NCBI GenBank assembly: GCA_947481685.1
Contig: CANKHA010000020.1
Span: forward strand, 1 to 46,308
DNA from: Bradyrhizobiaceae bacterium
Lineage (GTDB): Bacteria; Pseudomonadota; Alphaproteobacteria; Rhizobiales; Xanthobacteraceae
DNA length: 46,308 bases
Reading direction: 5' to 3'
Below the pieces are notes generated by a model. It made no database searches, was not told where the DNA came from, and was given only the letters and a program-made list of their open reading frames with translations. Each line of letters begins with the position of its first letter. Position 1 is the stretch's first letter. Positions 24,945 to 33,737 of the stretch are shown in pieces. Both the position numbers and the translations under genes were made by a program.

Positions 24945-25387
24945 TGTGCAGCCGCTAAAGCATTGCCGGCGTGAGCGCGGACGCGTTCGACCATCGAGCG
25001 CAGGCCGTTCGACCGTTGCGGCGTGAGGTTTTCCTTGAGGCCAAGCTTGTCGAACAGCGCCAGCGCATCGGTCGCAAGAATCTCGCGCGCCGACTTGCCT
25101 GAATACTGAGCCAGCAGAATGGCGATCAGGCCACGCACAATATGTGCGTCGCTATCGGCAAGGAACGTCATCACCGGTGCGCCGACGCCGTTCGGTTGCG
25201 TCGCCGCCGTCAGCCAAACCTGGCTGGCGCAACCCAGCACTTTGTTGGTTTCGGTGCGCGCTTCTTCCGGAAACGGCGGCAAGCTGCGGCCGAGCTCGAT
25301 GACATAGCGGTAGCGGTCATCCCAGTCGTCGAGGAACGAAAAATTCTCGGTGATTTCATCGATCGTCATCGGTGCGCCGCAAGCCAT
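24941..25387 (-). CDS. sufE: SufE family cysteine-desulfurase activator
   Basis: This 148-residue protein accepts sulfur from the cysteine desulfurase SufS for Fe-S assembly. The acceptor Cys is C53 in VLGCASQVWL. IDEITENFSFLDDWDDRYRYVIELG at the start and ILLAQYSGKS in the middle are family marks. I use the ATG at 25387; the in-frame ATG 18 bases later lacks a better ribosome site. It is tail-to-tail with the preceding gene, overlapping 4 bases. Confidence 0.93.
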   Translation of the reverse strand: MACGAPMTIDEITENFSFLDDWDDRYRYVIELGRSLPPFPEEARTETNKVLGCASQVWLTAATQPNGVGAPVMTFLADSDAHIVRGLIAILLAQYSGKSAREILATDALALFDKLGLKENLTPQRSNGLRSMVERVRAHAGNALAAAH

Positions 25388-25478
25388 TACAGTGACGCCC
25401 TATATATAGGACGCGGCCGTTGCTGGCGCCGCAAAAAATGCGTCGTTCGAGGTCGCTATTACGGCCTGCAAAGAAGGA

Positions 25479-25889
25479 TTAGACGGAATGCTTGCTGCGC
25501 GGATCTGGCTTGGGCATGGGCGTCGAACCCCGCCAGGCTGGCGCAAGGTCGCCCGACTGCAACGTGTCCTGCGACTTGAACGTCACATCGCGCTTGGCAG
25601 TGGTGACCGAGCCCGTTTCAGCCGGGGCCAGGGCCTCGGTCAGGAAGTCATAAAGCATCTTCGCGCCGGCCTGGGCCTTGTAACCGAAAGCTACCGCGGC
25701 TTGCGAGCCGACGGTGCAGGCATCGGGCTGGCGCGTGCAGAATTGGCGCATGTCGGAAACAGCAGCCGATGCGGCGGAAACCGCCTCGCCGGTCTCAAGC
25801 GTTGGCGTCGATTTCGGCTGCTGCGAACCTGTTGGCAGCAGAATGACGACAATGCTCAGCCAAAATGCTGCGCGAATAAGAAAAAACAT
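25479..25889 (-). CDS. DUF5330-type exported protein
   Basis: This 136-residue protein starts with a signal or anchor segment (MFFLIRAAFWLSIVVILLP). The segment FCTRQPDACTVGSQAAVAFGYKAQAGAKMLYDFL, with two Cys, is what I associate with DUF5330. The C-terminus is polar and Lys/Pro-rich. ggggaaggcc precedes the ATG; the longer open frame upstream is not credible. It is the gene divergent from the DivJ-like kinase. Function unknown. Confidence 0.82.
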   Translation of the reverse strand: MFFLIRAAFWLSIVVILLPTGSQQPKSTPTLETGEAVSAASAAVSDMRQFCTRQPDACTVGSQAAVAFGYKAQAGAKMLYDFLTEALAPAETGSVTTAKRDVTFKSQDTLQSGDLAPAWRGSTPMPKPDPRSKHSV

Positions 25890-26245
25890 GGCCTTCCCCT
25901 CACACCGCTGGTTTTTCAGCGTATTTGAATTGAACCTAGGGCGAAGGCTTGAAAGTGCGGTTCGCTCGCACGCTCGGTTTTTGTCCAGTTTCGAGGCGAA
26001 TACGCCGCAAATTTTCGTAAAATTGAAGATATCGCCCCGAAGCACTGAATTCGCTGGCTTTCTGCGGTGCCCAAGGGTGGCTTCGCCTCGGCAATAGACC
26101 GTTCACCATGCCGCCGTTTAGGGGCGTTTACAGCCCATGCAAATGCGCAAGACGGCTCTCGCCACGGGCAGTTTTAGCTTTCGTTTAAGTGGGCTCTGAC
26201 ACGATCCCGCCTGAATAAGGGGAGCGCGTCTGCCAACAGGCGTGC
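25890..26245. other. Intergenic region between divergent genes
   Basis: 356 bases separate the DUF5330 gene and the DivJ-like kinase gene. They must hold both promoters. I see no gene, tRNA, clear hairpin or repeat; only A/T-rich patches near 25995-26035 and a T-rich stretch near 26175 stand out. Confidence 0.7.
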
Positions 26246-28072
26246 ATGGGAAACTTGAATATCTTCGCGCCCGTACGCGACTATATCGACGCGTTGGTAC
26301 ATCCGACCGCGCGTCATGATGCGCTGGCCGCTGCGCGGCATCGCGCGTTTATTGCGCCGCGTCTGCTCGGTAGCTTCGCCGCGCTTGCGGCTGTTCCCGT
26401 TTATCTCACCATGCGCGGAATTCCGAGCGCAATGGAGATGGTGATTGTTGCCTGGCTCGTGGCGCCGATCCTTGTTGCCTATTTCCTCTCGCGTACTGGT
26501 CATTACGAGGGCGCGCATATGCTGTCTTCGTTCGCCCTGACCGGTCTTGTCACGGCTGTAGCCGTCACCACCGGTGGCCTCGCTTCCTTCGCTGCCATCT
26601 GGCTGGTGATTGTGCCGCTTGAGGCGGCATTGTCCGCTTCCCGCCGCGTGGTCGCCATGGCGGCGCTGTTTGCGCTGGGCGCGACGGCTTTGCTGCTGGG
26701 TCTTGGCATTGCCCATATCCTTCCGGAAACTATCGCCATCGACGGACAGAAACTTGCTGCGCTCGGGATCGTGTCTGCCGCGCTCTATGCCACCGGCGTC
26801 GCGCTTGGCGGCGAAGCCCTCGCACGCACCAGTTTCTGGCTGCGCTATGCGGAAGATGACGGCTATCAGTCGCTTGCCCAGCATATGACCGACGTGATCA
26901 CCCGCCATGGGCCCCATGGCGCCGTGCTGTCGGTGTCGCCCGCGGCGGAATCCCTGTTTCATGCGCGTGTTCACGATTTGATGGGGCATGGCCTGTTTGA
27001 CCGGGTGCATGTGGCTGACCGTCCGGCCTATCTGAAGGCGCTGGCCGATGCCTCCGTCGATGGCACCGATAAAGCGGTCGAATTCCGCGTCCGGTGTGGC
27101 ACTGCGAACAATACGCGGCCAGGCGAAGTCGGATTTGTCTGGATCGAAATGCGCTGCCGCCCGATCGATGCCGCAACAGCTGCTGAAGCCGGATCGCGTG
27201 AAGTCGTCGCGGTGTTGCGCGATATCAGCGAGCGCAAGGCTCAGGACGATTTACTGGCCGAAGCACGTATGCAGTCCGAGCGCGCCAGCGAAGCCAAAAG
27301 CCGCTTCGTCGCTACGATGAGCCACGAGTTGCGAACGCCGCTGAATGTCATCATCGGCTTCTCGGAAATGCTCACAAACGAAAAAGCGATGATGCTCGAT
27401 GAAGCGCGCCGCGAAGAATATGCGCAACTGATCAACGAGTCCGGGCACCATCTGCTGGCGATCGTCAACGGCATCCTCGACATGTCGAAGATCGACGCCG
27501 GCAGTTTCGAGATCACCCGCGAGCCCTTCGCGCCGGCAAAGGTCATCGCCGGCTCCTGCGAATTGATGGCGCTCAAAGCGAGCCAGGCCGGCATCGCGAT
27601 GGAACAGCGGATCGCCGACGGCTTTCCCGATATCGTTGCGGACAAGCGCGCCGTGCACCAGATCATGCTCAACCTGCTGTCGAATGCGATTAAATTCACC
27701 GAACGTGGCGGCCGCATCGCCGTGAAAGTAACGCGCGAGGGCAACTGGGCCGTGCTCGAAGTGCAGGATACCGGTGTCGGCATTGCCGCCGCGGACCTGC
27801 CGCGGATTGGCGACGCTTTCTTTCAGGCAAAGGCCTCCTATGACCGGCATCACGAAGGCACCGGCCTTGGCCTTTCCATCGTGAAGGGTCTTGTCGATCT
27901 GCACGGCGGCGACCTCGACATCCGCAGCCGGCTTGGCAAAGGCACCCGTGTGATCGTGCGTTTGCCGATCAATGGCGAGCGTGGGCGCACGCCCGAGCCT
28001 GCACGCAGCATTGCGCCAGCCGCGAACCCCGAACCCGTTTCAGCAGACTATCAGGTGAAGAAAATTGCGTAA
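26246..28072 (+). CDS. Membrane PAS sensor histidine kinase, DivJ-like
   Basis: This 608-residue kinase has about six N-terminal membrane segments (residues about 40-195), a PAS-type region (about 210-330), HisKA with H360 in TMSHELRTPLN, and a HATPase domain. The latter shows NLLSNAIKFTE (N box), VQDTGVGI (G1) and GTGLGLSIVKGL (G2). The membrane part and the HisKA sequence suggest the DivJ/PleC group that phosphorylates DivK in cell polarity. It has no receiver. The C-terminal tail is Pro/Glu-rich. GGGGAGCG lies upstream, but the spacing to the ATG is long (about 22 bases). It overlaps the next gene by 8 bases if the TTG start is right. Confidence 0.85.
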   Translation: MGNLNIFAPVRDYIDALVHPTARHDALAAARHRAFIAPRLLGSFAALAAVPVYLTMRGIPSAMEMVIVAWLVAPILVAYFLSRTGHYEGAHMLSSFALTGLVTAVAVTTGGLASFAAIWLVIVPLEAALSASRRVVAMAALFALGATALLLGLGIAHILPETIAIDGQKLAALGIVSAALYATGVALGGEALARTSFWLRYAEDDGYQSLAQHMTDVITRHGPHGAVLSVSPAAESLFHARVHDLMGHGLFDRVHVADRPAYLKALADASVDGTDKAVEFRVRCGTANNTRPGEVGFVWIEMRCRPIDAATAAEAGSREVVAVLRDISERKAQDDLLAEARMQSERASEAKSRFVATMSHELRTPLNVIIGFSEMLTNEKAMMLDEARREEYAQLINESGHHLLAIVNGILDMSKIDAGSFEITREPFAPAKVIAGSCELMALKASQAGIAMEQRIADGFPDIVADKRAVHQIMLNLLSNAIKFTERGGRIAVKVTREGNWAVLEVQDTGVGIAAADLPRIGDAFFQAKASYDRHHEGTGLGLSIVKGLVDLHGGDLDIRSRLGKGTRVIVRLPINGERGRTPEPARSIAPAANPEPVSADYQVKKIA

Positions 28073-28646
28073 TACGACGAACCGCGTTTCTGCGCGCAGA
28101 GACATGATGGACGACGACATGGGCGGAGAGGGTTTCCTCAAGCGCTGGTTGCCGCGCCGTCCTAAGGATGCCGTTTGCCTCGGCTTGGCCGTGGTTGCGA
28201 CCGGATACATCGTCATCAACGCGCTGTTCCTGCAGAGCGGGCCGCACCCCGCGCCGTTCTTCAGCACCGACGTCACCAAATCTGCCGCCGTTCAGGCGCC
28301 CGATGTCCCAATGCCCCCGGCCAGGCGCCAGGCGAGCACGCGCATTCCTGCGGCGATATTGCCGGCCGCCGCGCCGCCGGTCCCAACGCCGTCCGCTCCG
28401 GTACGGACGGTTGCCGCGCGCCCCGATCCCATTGCAGAACTGCTCGAGCCGTCCAACAAGACCATCGCCGTGCAGCGTGCGCTCACCGAATTCGGCTACG
28501 GCCAGATCAAGCCGACCGGCACCGTGGGTCCCGACACCAAGGCGGCGATCGAGAAATTCGAACGCGAACGCAAGCTTCCCGTCAGCGGCCGGGTTTCCGA
28601 GCGTTTGACGCAGGAGCTCACCGCGCTGAAGGGCGGTCCGCTCTAA
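28065..28646 (+). CDS. Membrane-anchored peptidoglycan-binding domain protein
   Basis: This protein has up to 193 residues. It has a cytosolic N-terminus (about 1-40), one membrane segment (about 40-58, CLGLAVVATGYIVINALF), a Pro/Ala-rich periplasmic linker (about 65-120) and a C-terminal PG-binding-1 domain. That domain reads IAVQRALTEFGYGQIKPTG, then GPDTKAAIEKFERERKLPVSG. It should bind cell-wall peptides. I use the TTG at 28065, preceded by ggtgaag and overlapping the kinase stop; ATGs at 28104 and 28107 are alternatives. The pairing with a DivJ-like kinase suggests a link to growth or division. Confidence 0.82.
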   Translation: MRNTTNRVSARRDMMDDDMGGEGFLKRWLPRRPKDAVCLGLAVVATGYIVINALFLQSGPHPAPFFSTDVTKSAAVQAPDVPMPPARRQASTRIPAAILPAAAPPVPTPSAPVRTVAARPDPIAELLEPSNKTIAVQRALTEFGYGQIKPTGTVGPDTKAAIEKFERERKLPVSGRVSERLTQELTALKGGPL

Positions 28647-28694
28647 CGCATGATCCCGAAAAGTGGGAACCGGTTTTCGGATAAGATCATGCGC
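28647..28694. repeat. RIME-like palindromic repeat, copy E
   Basis: It begins one base after the PG-binding gene's TAA. cgcatgatcccgaaaagtgg and the right arm ttttcggataagatcatgcg are intact. It likely forms the 3' hairpin of the kinase/PG-binding transcript. Confidence 0.9.
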
Positions 28695-28706
28695 AACTTT
28701 AGGTTA

Positions 28707-28756
28707 GCGCGCGATCCGGGCGCAAAACCGGTGTCCACTTTTGCTGATCGCGCGCG
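28707..28756. repeat. Diverged palindromic repeat, opposite orientation to copy E
   Basis: Arms of the form gcgcgcgatc / gatcgcgcgc flank an interior with aaaaccggtgtccacttttg. Read on the minus strand this has the same plan as copy E (arm, AAAAGTGG, ACCGGTTTT, arm). It is placed head-to-head 12 bases after copy E. Confidence 0.75.
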
Positions 28757-28792
28757 CTTGCCCGTAAGCGGGGATAGCGCCATATCTCCCCC

Positions 28793-29140
28793 ATGCGTTT
28801 GAAATCCGGCATCTGGGTTTCCGCCTATCTCCGCCGCTGTCAGGTGGAGGGGGCTTTCGCAGCCGTGCGCCGGCGCGGCGCGGACGAGGCGGGCGCTATC
28901 TTCATCAAGCTCAACCGTCTCGACGGCACCGCCGACATCTACGGCCCGGCGCCGCAGACCGCGTTCGACGATTCCCATCCCGTGGAGCGCGCCTTCAGTC
29001 CCGGCCTGCCGGTGCAACCCGCGCCGGAGGCGGATGCCGAAGCTTATCTCGCGCGGCAGGTCCGCTTCGACCCTGACGTGTGGATCGTGGAAGTGGAGGA
29101 TCGCGCCGGGCGGCATTTCCTCGACAATCTCACGCGATAA
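28793..29140 (+). CDS. DUF1491-family protein
   Basis: This 115-residue soluble protein starts MRLKSGIWVSAYLRRCQVEG. It contains FIKLNRLDGTADIYGPAP and ends with the segment FDPDVWIVEVEDRAGRHFLD, all of which fit DUF1491, an alphaproteobacterial family of unknown function. It is flanked by palindromic repeats on both sides. No partner gene is visible. Confidence 0.88.
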   Translation: MRLKSGIWVSAYLRRCQVEGAFAAVRRRGADEAGAIFIKLNRLDGTADIYGPAPQTAFDDSHPVERAFSPGLPVQPAPEADAEAYLARQVRFDPDVWIVEVEDRAGRHFLDNLTR

Positions 29141-29155
29141 TCTGCGCCGCTTGGA

Positions 29156-29192
29156 GCGCAATCCGGCGAACCGGTTCGCCGCAAGATTGCGC
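29156..29192. repeat. Compact palindromic repeat
   Basis: Outer arms gcgcaatc / gattgcgc surround the 16-base perfect palindrome ggcgaaccggttcgcc. This has the same arm-plus-accggtt plan as the RIME-like copies, but is reduced. It lies 15 bases after the DUF1491 stop and could also help end its transcript. Confidence 0.65.
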
Positions 29193-29212
29193 GACAAACT
29201 ATTGAATCAAGT

Positions 29213-29244
29213 GTCTGATCCGATTCAATCTGATCGGATCAGAC
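29213..29244. repeat. 12-bp inverted repeat
   Basis: gtctgatccgat and atcggatcagac form a perfect 12-bp stem with an 8-base loop. It lies between the compact palindrome and the next gene. It has no T-run of terminator length on either side. Confidence 0.7.
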
Positions 29245-29344
29245 TTGCCCGTTAAATCAGCATTAACCATCCGGGCTTCTAAATGAGTCGCGGCCACCGC
29301 TGAATGTTCAGCGCTCAGGGGCCGTGGGGTTGGGGAGAGGCCAT

Positions 29345-29527
29345 ATGGGACTGGTGATCAGTTTCCCGGATGTTTGGCGTAATACTCGTACCATGTTGCA
29401 GCCGGGCGAAGAGGCAAGCGTTATTATTCTGCCGGTCGTTCGCATTGAACGAGAGGTTGAGAAGGTGTCGGAGCAGCGTACGCGTTCCGCGCCACGCCGC
29501 CGGCGCCGTCCGGCTTCCCGCTCTTAA
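29345..29527 (+). CDS. Small conserved protein, basic C-terminus
   Basis: This 60-residue protein begins MGLVISFPDVWRNTR, after gggagagg. The middle is hydrophobic (EEASVIILPVVRIERE), and the end is strongly basic (RSAPRRRRRPASRS), as in nucleic-acid-binding or ribosome-associated small proteins; this is only a suggestion. It lies 15 bases before the lipoprotein gene and may be cotranscribed. No family recognised with certainty. Confidence 0.6.
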   Translation: MGLVISFPDVWRNTRTMLQPGEEASVIILPVVRIEREVEKVSEQRTRSAPRRRRRPASRS

Positions 29528-29542
29528 ACAACGATCCATTGA

Positions 29543-30301
29543 ATGCCGCAGCCTGCGACATCGCACCGATTCAGCAGGCACGCGATGGCTTGCGGCCTGC
29601 TGCTGGCGCTGACAGCGCTCACGGGTTGCACGGAAGGCGATTTTGGCCGCCTTCGTTCCTCCGTCGTCACCGACGAGATTCATGACTGGGTCGGCACGGA
29701 ACCAACCGGCTCGATCAAGCCGTCGCGCTATCAATTCACCGATGATGAACATCAATTGCGCGATCTCGGCTATCCGCTGATCGAGGCGCCGTTCGACCGC
29801 CAGCGCTGGTACAGCATTCTCGGCGAATATGGGCTCAACGGCATCCGCACCATGCCGTTCGATCGCACCGCTTACAGCCGGGTCCTGATGCAGCGGCCGG
29901 CGCGCTCACCCAGCATGCGCTACAACATGCTCTGCGACGACGTTCGCAACGACATTGTCCGCATCCAGCCGTTCTTCCGCGTGGCCGCCATTGTCACCGA
30001 CATGGACAACAAACGCGCGAAAAGCATGCCGTTCGTCACCGACCTCTCCGAGTTCGAGCGCAAGAATGCGGTGAAGCGGATGACCGAGAACCAGGTCGCG
30101 ATCGGCTGGGTGCAATACTCCCTGCACCGGCGTGTGGAAGCCTATCGCTATGCGCTGGAACGCCTGGTGATTGCGGACCCCATGCCGCTTGCCGTGCAAT
30201 GCGAGCAGCAGATCAATCTGCTGCAAACTCAAGTCGATAGCGTAACGGTGGTCGCCGTGGCTGACGGCGGCAGGCAGCCTCGCGTGCACGTTTCCAAATA
30301 G
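29543..30301 (+). CDS. Lipoprotein of unknown function
   Basis: This 252-residue protein has a lipoprotein signal: basic N-terminus, hydrophobic core GLLLALTALTG and lipobox LTG-C at about residue 29. The mature part contains DDEHQLRDLGYPLIEAPFDRQ, and a C-terminal alpha-helical half with VAIGWVQYSLHRRVEAYRYALERL. I recognise no domain. It is placed outside the cytoplasmic membrane by the lipobox. The ATG at 29543 gives the usual basic n-region; an internal ATG at 29585 would lack it. Confidence 0.75.
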   Translation: MPQPATSHRFSRHAMACGLLLALTALTGCTEGDFGRLRSSVVTDEIHDWVGTEPTGSIKPSRYQFTDDEHQLRDLGYPLIEAPFDRQRWYSILGEYGLNGIRTMPFDRTAYSRVLMQRPARSPSMRYNMLCDDVRNDIVRIQPFFRVAAIVTDMDNKRAKSMPFVTDLSEFERKNAVKRMTENQVAIGWVQYSLHRRVEAYRYALERLVIADPMPLAVQCEQQINLLQTQVDSVTVVAVADGGRQPRVHVSK

Positions 30302-30307
30302 ACGGTG

Positions 30308-30856
30308 TCAGTTGGCTGGCGCGGGACGGCAGCGGCCGGTCGCGAGCGCGTCATGCGCCATCGGCATCAGGCCGGGTTCGGGCGCGAGCGCCTTCATCAC
30401 GATCACGCCGGTGGTTGTCGGCGATTCCACGATCAGGCGGTCGGCCGCCGTCACGTCTTCCTCTTCCGGCATGTCGTTGTGCTGCTGCTCGGTCATGAGA
30501 TCGAGCTGGATGCTGCGCCGGCCCGCGGCGCGGTCGTTGATCGAGTAATAAGCGCGGCCATAGCGCGTATAGAACGACACCGCCGTATAGGCCTGGCTGA
30601 CGGTCAGCGATAGCTGCATCGGGCCTTCCGACAGGTCGTAGCGGCAGATCGCGGTGGCGAAGGCCGGATCCATGTAGGGCAACAGCGTCTTCTCGGGCGT
30701 AGCATCGGGCAGGGCGGTGACGGTGTTGACCTGCGTCACCGGCACGAGCCGCGAATAGGCATCCTGCGTTGCCGTGCGCGGCAGCCACAGCACCGTCGCG
30801 AGATGCACGATCCCGCCGAGCAGCACGCCGCCGATCAGCCACATCAGCCACCTCAT
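30308..30856 (-). CDS. DUF1254-type membrane-anchored protein
   Basis: This 182-residue protein has an N-terminal membrane anchor (about 3-24, WLMWLIGGVLLGGIVHLATVLW) and a periplasmic part. The part reads CRYDLSEGPMQLSLTVSQAYTAVSFYTRYGRAYYSIND and TGVIVMKALAPEPG, as in small alphaproteobacterial DUF1254 proteins. The ATG overlaps the DUF1214 stop as ATGA, so the two are coupled. It ends 6 bases from the convergent lipoprotein gene. Function unknown. Confidence 0.8.
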   Translation of the reverse strand: MRWLMWLIGGVLLGGIVHLATVLWLPRTATQDAYSRLVPVTQVNTVTALPDATPEKTLLPYMDPAFATAICRYDLSEGPMQLSLTVSQAYTAVSFYTRYGRAYYSINDRAAGRRSIQLDLMTEQQHNDMPEEEDVTAADRLIVESPTTTGVIVMKALAPEPGLMPMAHDALATGRCRPAPAN

Positions 30857-31431
30857 GCGCAATCCTTTGCGGTGATGGCGGGCATCGGCGCTTCGCGTCC
30901 GGCGCGTGTCGCAGCTCCAACCGGCGTGTCGTAGAGGCGCAGCACCAGCATGTAGTGCTCGATGCCGCCGCTCGGCAGCCAATTTCCGTAGCGCGCGCGC
31001 GGCCCGATACTGATGGTGAAGCTGCCGTCGGTGTTGCGGATGATTTCCTGGCTGGTGAAGCCGTGGCGGTTCACCGAATTGGCGACCAGCTTCCCTTCCA
31101 GATCATAGAGCGTCAGTGTCCAGAACCGGGCGGTGGGGGTGATGCCGCTGACGTCGAAATCGCAGCGCCCGTCGAACGGGTTACCCTTGTCGTCCTCATT
31201 CGCATAGAAGGCGATGCCGTCGCCAACGCCGATCGGCAATTCGCCGGTGCGCGAGATCACCGCGCGGGCATAGGGATCGATGCCGGGCGTGCCGGTCTTC
31301 GGCCACGCGGTCCAGGCGCCGATCGAGAGCGCGCCAAAGGCAGTGCCCCGCGTCAGCGACAGCCATGTGCCGCCGAGGCCGACGACGGCCGCGATCGTGA
31401 AGGCAAACAGAAATCCGAAAAACAATCGCAC
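30853..31431 (-). CDS. DUF1214-type membrane-anchored protein
   Basis: This 192-residue protein has an N-terminal signal or anchor (MRLFFGFLFAFTIAAVVGLGG) and a beta-rich domain with FWTLTLYDLEGKLVANSVNRHGF, then SFTISIGPRARYGNWLPSG, typical of DUF1214. It starts with GTG and has no strong ribosome site. It is the first gene of the DUF1214-DUF1254 pair and lies 53 bases downstream of the penicillin-binding protein gene on the same strand. The two domains are often fused in other bacteria, which supports a joint function. Confidence 0.82.
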   Translation of the reverse strand: MRLFFGFLFAFTIAAVVGLGGTWLSLTRGTAFGALSIGAWTAWPKTGTPGIDPYARAVISRTGELPIGVGDGIAFYANEDDKGNPFDGRCDFDVSGITPTARFWTLTLYDLEGKLVANSVNRHGFTSQEIIRNTDGSFTISIGPRARYGNWLPSGGIEHYMLVLRLYDTPVGAATRAGREAPMPAITAKDCA

Positions 31432-31484
31432 CGTTCAATCCCGGATGGTGAGCAATGAAGGCGTACGCAAAAGGGACGGAACGA

Positions 31485-33737
31485 TCAATTGCCCTGGACC
31501 GCCGGGCCGGGAGACGCAGCGGAAGCAAGCGAGCTCGGCGGCTGTCCGGCCGTCGTGCCGGCGCCGTCGAGGGTGGAGAGGTTGACCTGTGGCAGGGCGG
31601 CGCGGGCATCGTCCATGGCCTTTTCGATCCGCACCAGGATGGTCGCTGCGTTCTTCGTGAGCAGCACGGGGCGCGCGATCACGGGGGCACCGGGCTTCAC
31701 ATTGGCCATCACAATCGCCGGCCGCGGCGGCACGGGACTTGGCGCCGCGCCGTTGAGCGTCTTCAGTTCGATGCCCTGATGCGCAAAGGTCATGATCTGG
31801 CCCCAGATCTGCGCTGGCAGCGAGCCGCCGGTCATGCGCTTGGTGGACTCGTAGTTGTCGTTGCCCATCCAGACGCCGCCGGTGTAGTTGCCGGTGTAGC
31901 CCATGAACCAGGCATCGCGGAACGCATTGGTGGTGCCGGTCTTGCCCGCGGATTTCACGCCCTCAAGGATGGCGCGCTTGGCGGTGCCTTCTTCGACCAC
32001 CTTGTTCATCATGAAGACCATGTCCTTGGCGACCTGCTCGGGCATCACCTTGCGCGGCTTCGAGCCGTCGCGGTCGAATCGCCAGATGATGTTGCCGTCC
32101 ACGCCGGCGCGCACCTCGAGGATGGCATGGGGCGTGACGGCGAAACCGCCGTTCGGGAAGGTGGCGTAAGCGCCGACATGATCGAGCACGGTCACTTCGT
32201 CGGCGCCGATCGGCAGCGACGGCGTGTCGGGCAGCGGCGTGCGCAGGCCCATCGCCTTCGCCAGCGCCACGATCTTGTTGCGGCCCAGTTTGGGGTTGCC
32301 GGCGCCGATCGCGATCGAGAGCTTCACCGCGATGGTGTTGATCGAATGCGTCAGCGCCGACGTTAGCGACATCGAGCCGGAATAGCCGTTGCTGAAATTG
32401 TGCGGGCACCAGTTGCCGATGCAGATCGGCGAATCCACCACCGTCGTGGTCGGCTTGTAGCCGGCATAGATCATCGCCGAGGCATAGACGTAAGGCTTGA
32501 ACGACGAGCCGGGCTGCCGCAACGCGTCGGTCGAGCGGTTGAACTGGCTCGAGCCATAGTCACGGCCACCGACCATGGCGCGCACCGAGCCGTCATTCTC
32601 CATGATCACGCTGGCGGCCTGCGAGGCGCCGTATTCCTTGCCGTATTGCTTGAGCGTGCTCTCGACCACGGTCTCGGCTTCGCGCTGCAGGTTGACGTCG
32701 AGGCCGGTGCGCACGACGAACACGCGTTCGGTCATCGATTTCGGGAAGGTCGCGACGAGCTTCTTCATCTCGTCATAGGCCCAGTCGAGATAGTAATTCG
32801 GCGAGCGTTCGTCGCGGCGATCCACGGCGCTTGCGGGATTGCGCCGTGCGCCGAACACCTGGCCTTCGGACATGAAGCCGGCCTCGACCAGGTTGTCGAG
32901 CACGGTATTGGCGCGGGCGCGCGCCGCCGGCAGGTTGACGTGCGGCGCGTATTTGGTCGGCGCCTTGAACAGGCCGGCCAGCATGGCTGCTTCCGCCAGG
33001 TTCACGTCGCGGGCGGACTTGTTGAAGTAATACTGCGAGGCCGCATCGACGCCGAAGGCGCCGCCGCCCATGTAAGCGCGGTCGAGATAGAGCTTGAGGA
33101 TCTCGTTCTTGGAAAGCCGCGTCTCCAGCCACATGGCGAGGAAGGCTTCCTTGATCTTGCGCTCGAGCGTGCGCTCGTTGGTGAGGAACAGGTTCTTCGC
33201 GAGTTGCTGGCTGAGCGACGAGCCGCCCTGCACCACGCCGCCGGCGCGCGCGTTGGAGAGCAGGGCGCGGAAGGTGCCGGGGATGTCGATGCCGAAATGC
33301 TCGTAGAAGCGCCGGTCTTCCGTGGCGAGAACCGCCTTGATCAGATCATCTGGTAATTGTTCAAGAGGTATGGAATCGTTGTGCTTGATGCCGCGCGCGC
33401 CGACTTCGTTGCCGTAGCGGTCGAGGAAGGTGACGGCGAGGTCGGATTTCTTCAGCCAGTCGTCGTCCGAGGTTTCCTGGAACGCCGGGATGGCCAGCAT
33501 CAGCATCACGATCAGCCCGCCGGTGCCGAGCGTGGCGCCTTCCGACATCAGCTCGACCATGCCGCGCCGCCAGCTGGAGACATGGAAGCGGTCCATGAAC
33601 GCCGAATAGCGCTCGAACGCCTCGCGCACGAGCTTGCCCATTTCGAACATGAAGCTGTCGACGCGCGCGTCGACATCCAGCATGCGCCGGCCGAATTTCG
33701 GCTTCCAACTCTCGGGGTCGGGAAACTGGTCGGACAA
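31485..33737 (-). CDS. Class A penicillin-binding protein (PBP1A family)
   Basis: This bifunctional peptidoglycan synthase has about 750 residues: glycosyltransferase (GT51) then transpeptidase. A membrane anchor lies at about 65-85. The GT51 part has TEDRRFYEHFGID and GGSSLSQQLAKNLFL. The transpeptidase has nucleophile S411 in GSSFKPY, the S-x-N motif (S465-I-N467), and K599-T-G601 in SAGKTGTT. A long Pro-rich C-terminal tail is present. The start is unsure: TTG at 33737 has agagag upstream; another TTG at 33764 is possible. It acts at the outer face of the inner membrane. It is the first gene of a leftward group with DUF1214 and DUF1254. Confidence 0.92.
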   Translation of the reverse strand: MSDQFPDPESWKPKFGRRMLDVDARVDSFMFEMGKLVREAFERYSAFMDRFHVSSWRRGMVELMSEGATLGTGGLIVMLMLAIPAFQETSDDDWLKKSDLAVTFLDRYGNEVGARGIKHNDSIPLEQLPDDLIKAVLATEDRRFYEHFGIDIPGTFRALLSNARAGGVVQGGSSLSQQLAKNLFLTNERTLERKIKEAFLAMWLETRLSKNEILKLYLDRAYMGGGAFGVDAASQYYFNKSARDVNLAEAAMLAGLFKAPTKYAPHVNLPAARARANTVLDNLVEAGFMSEGQVFGARRNPASAVDRRDERSPNYYLDWAYDEMKKLVATFPKSMTERVFVVRTGLDVNLQREAETVVESTLKQYGKEYGASQAASVIMENDGSVRAMVGGRDYGSSQFNRSTDALRQPGSSFKPYVYASAMIYAGYKPTTTVVDSPICIGNWCPHNFSNGYSGSMSLTSALTHSINTIAVKLSIAIGAGNPKLGRNKIVALAKAMGLRTPLPDTPSLPIGADEVTVLDHVGAYATFPNGGFAVTPHAILEVRAGVDGNIIWRFDRDGSKPRKVMPEQVAKDMVFMMNKVVEEGTAKRAILEGVKSAGKTGTTNAFRDAWFMGYTGNYTGGVWMGNDNYESTKRMTGGSLPAQIWGQIMTFAHQGIELKTLNGAAPSPVPPRPAIVMANVKPGAPVIARPVLLTKNAATILVRIEKAMDDARAALPQVNLSTLDGAGTTAGQPPSSLASAASPGPAVQGN

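Noticed and set aside
31455-33356. Rightward frames opposite the penicillin-binding protein
   Set aside because: They lack domains and are antisense to a gene with all GT51 and transpeptidase motifs.
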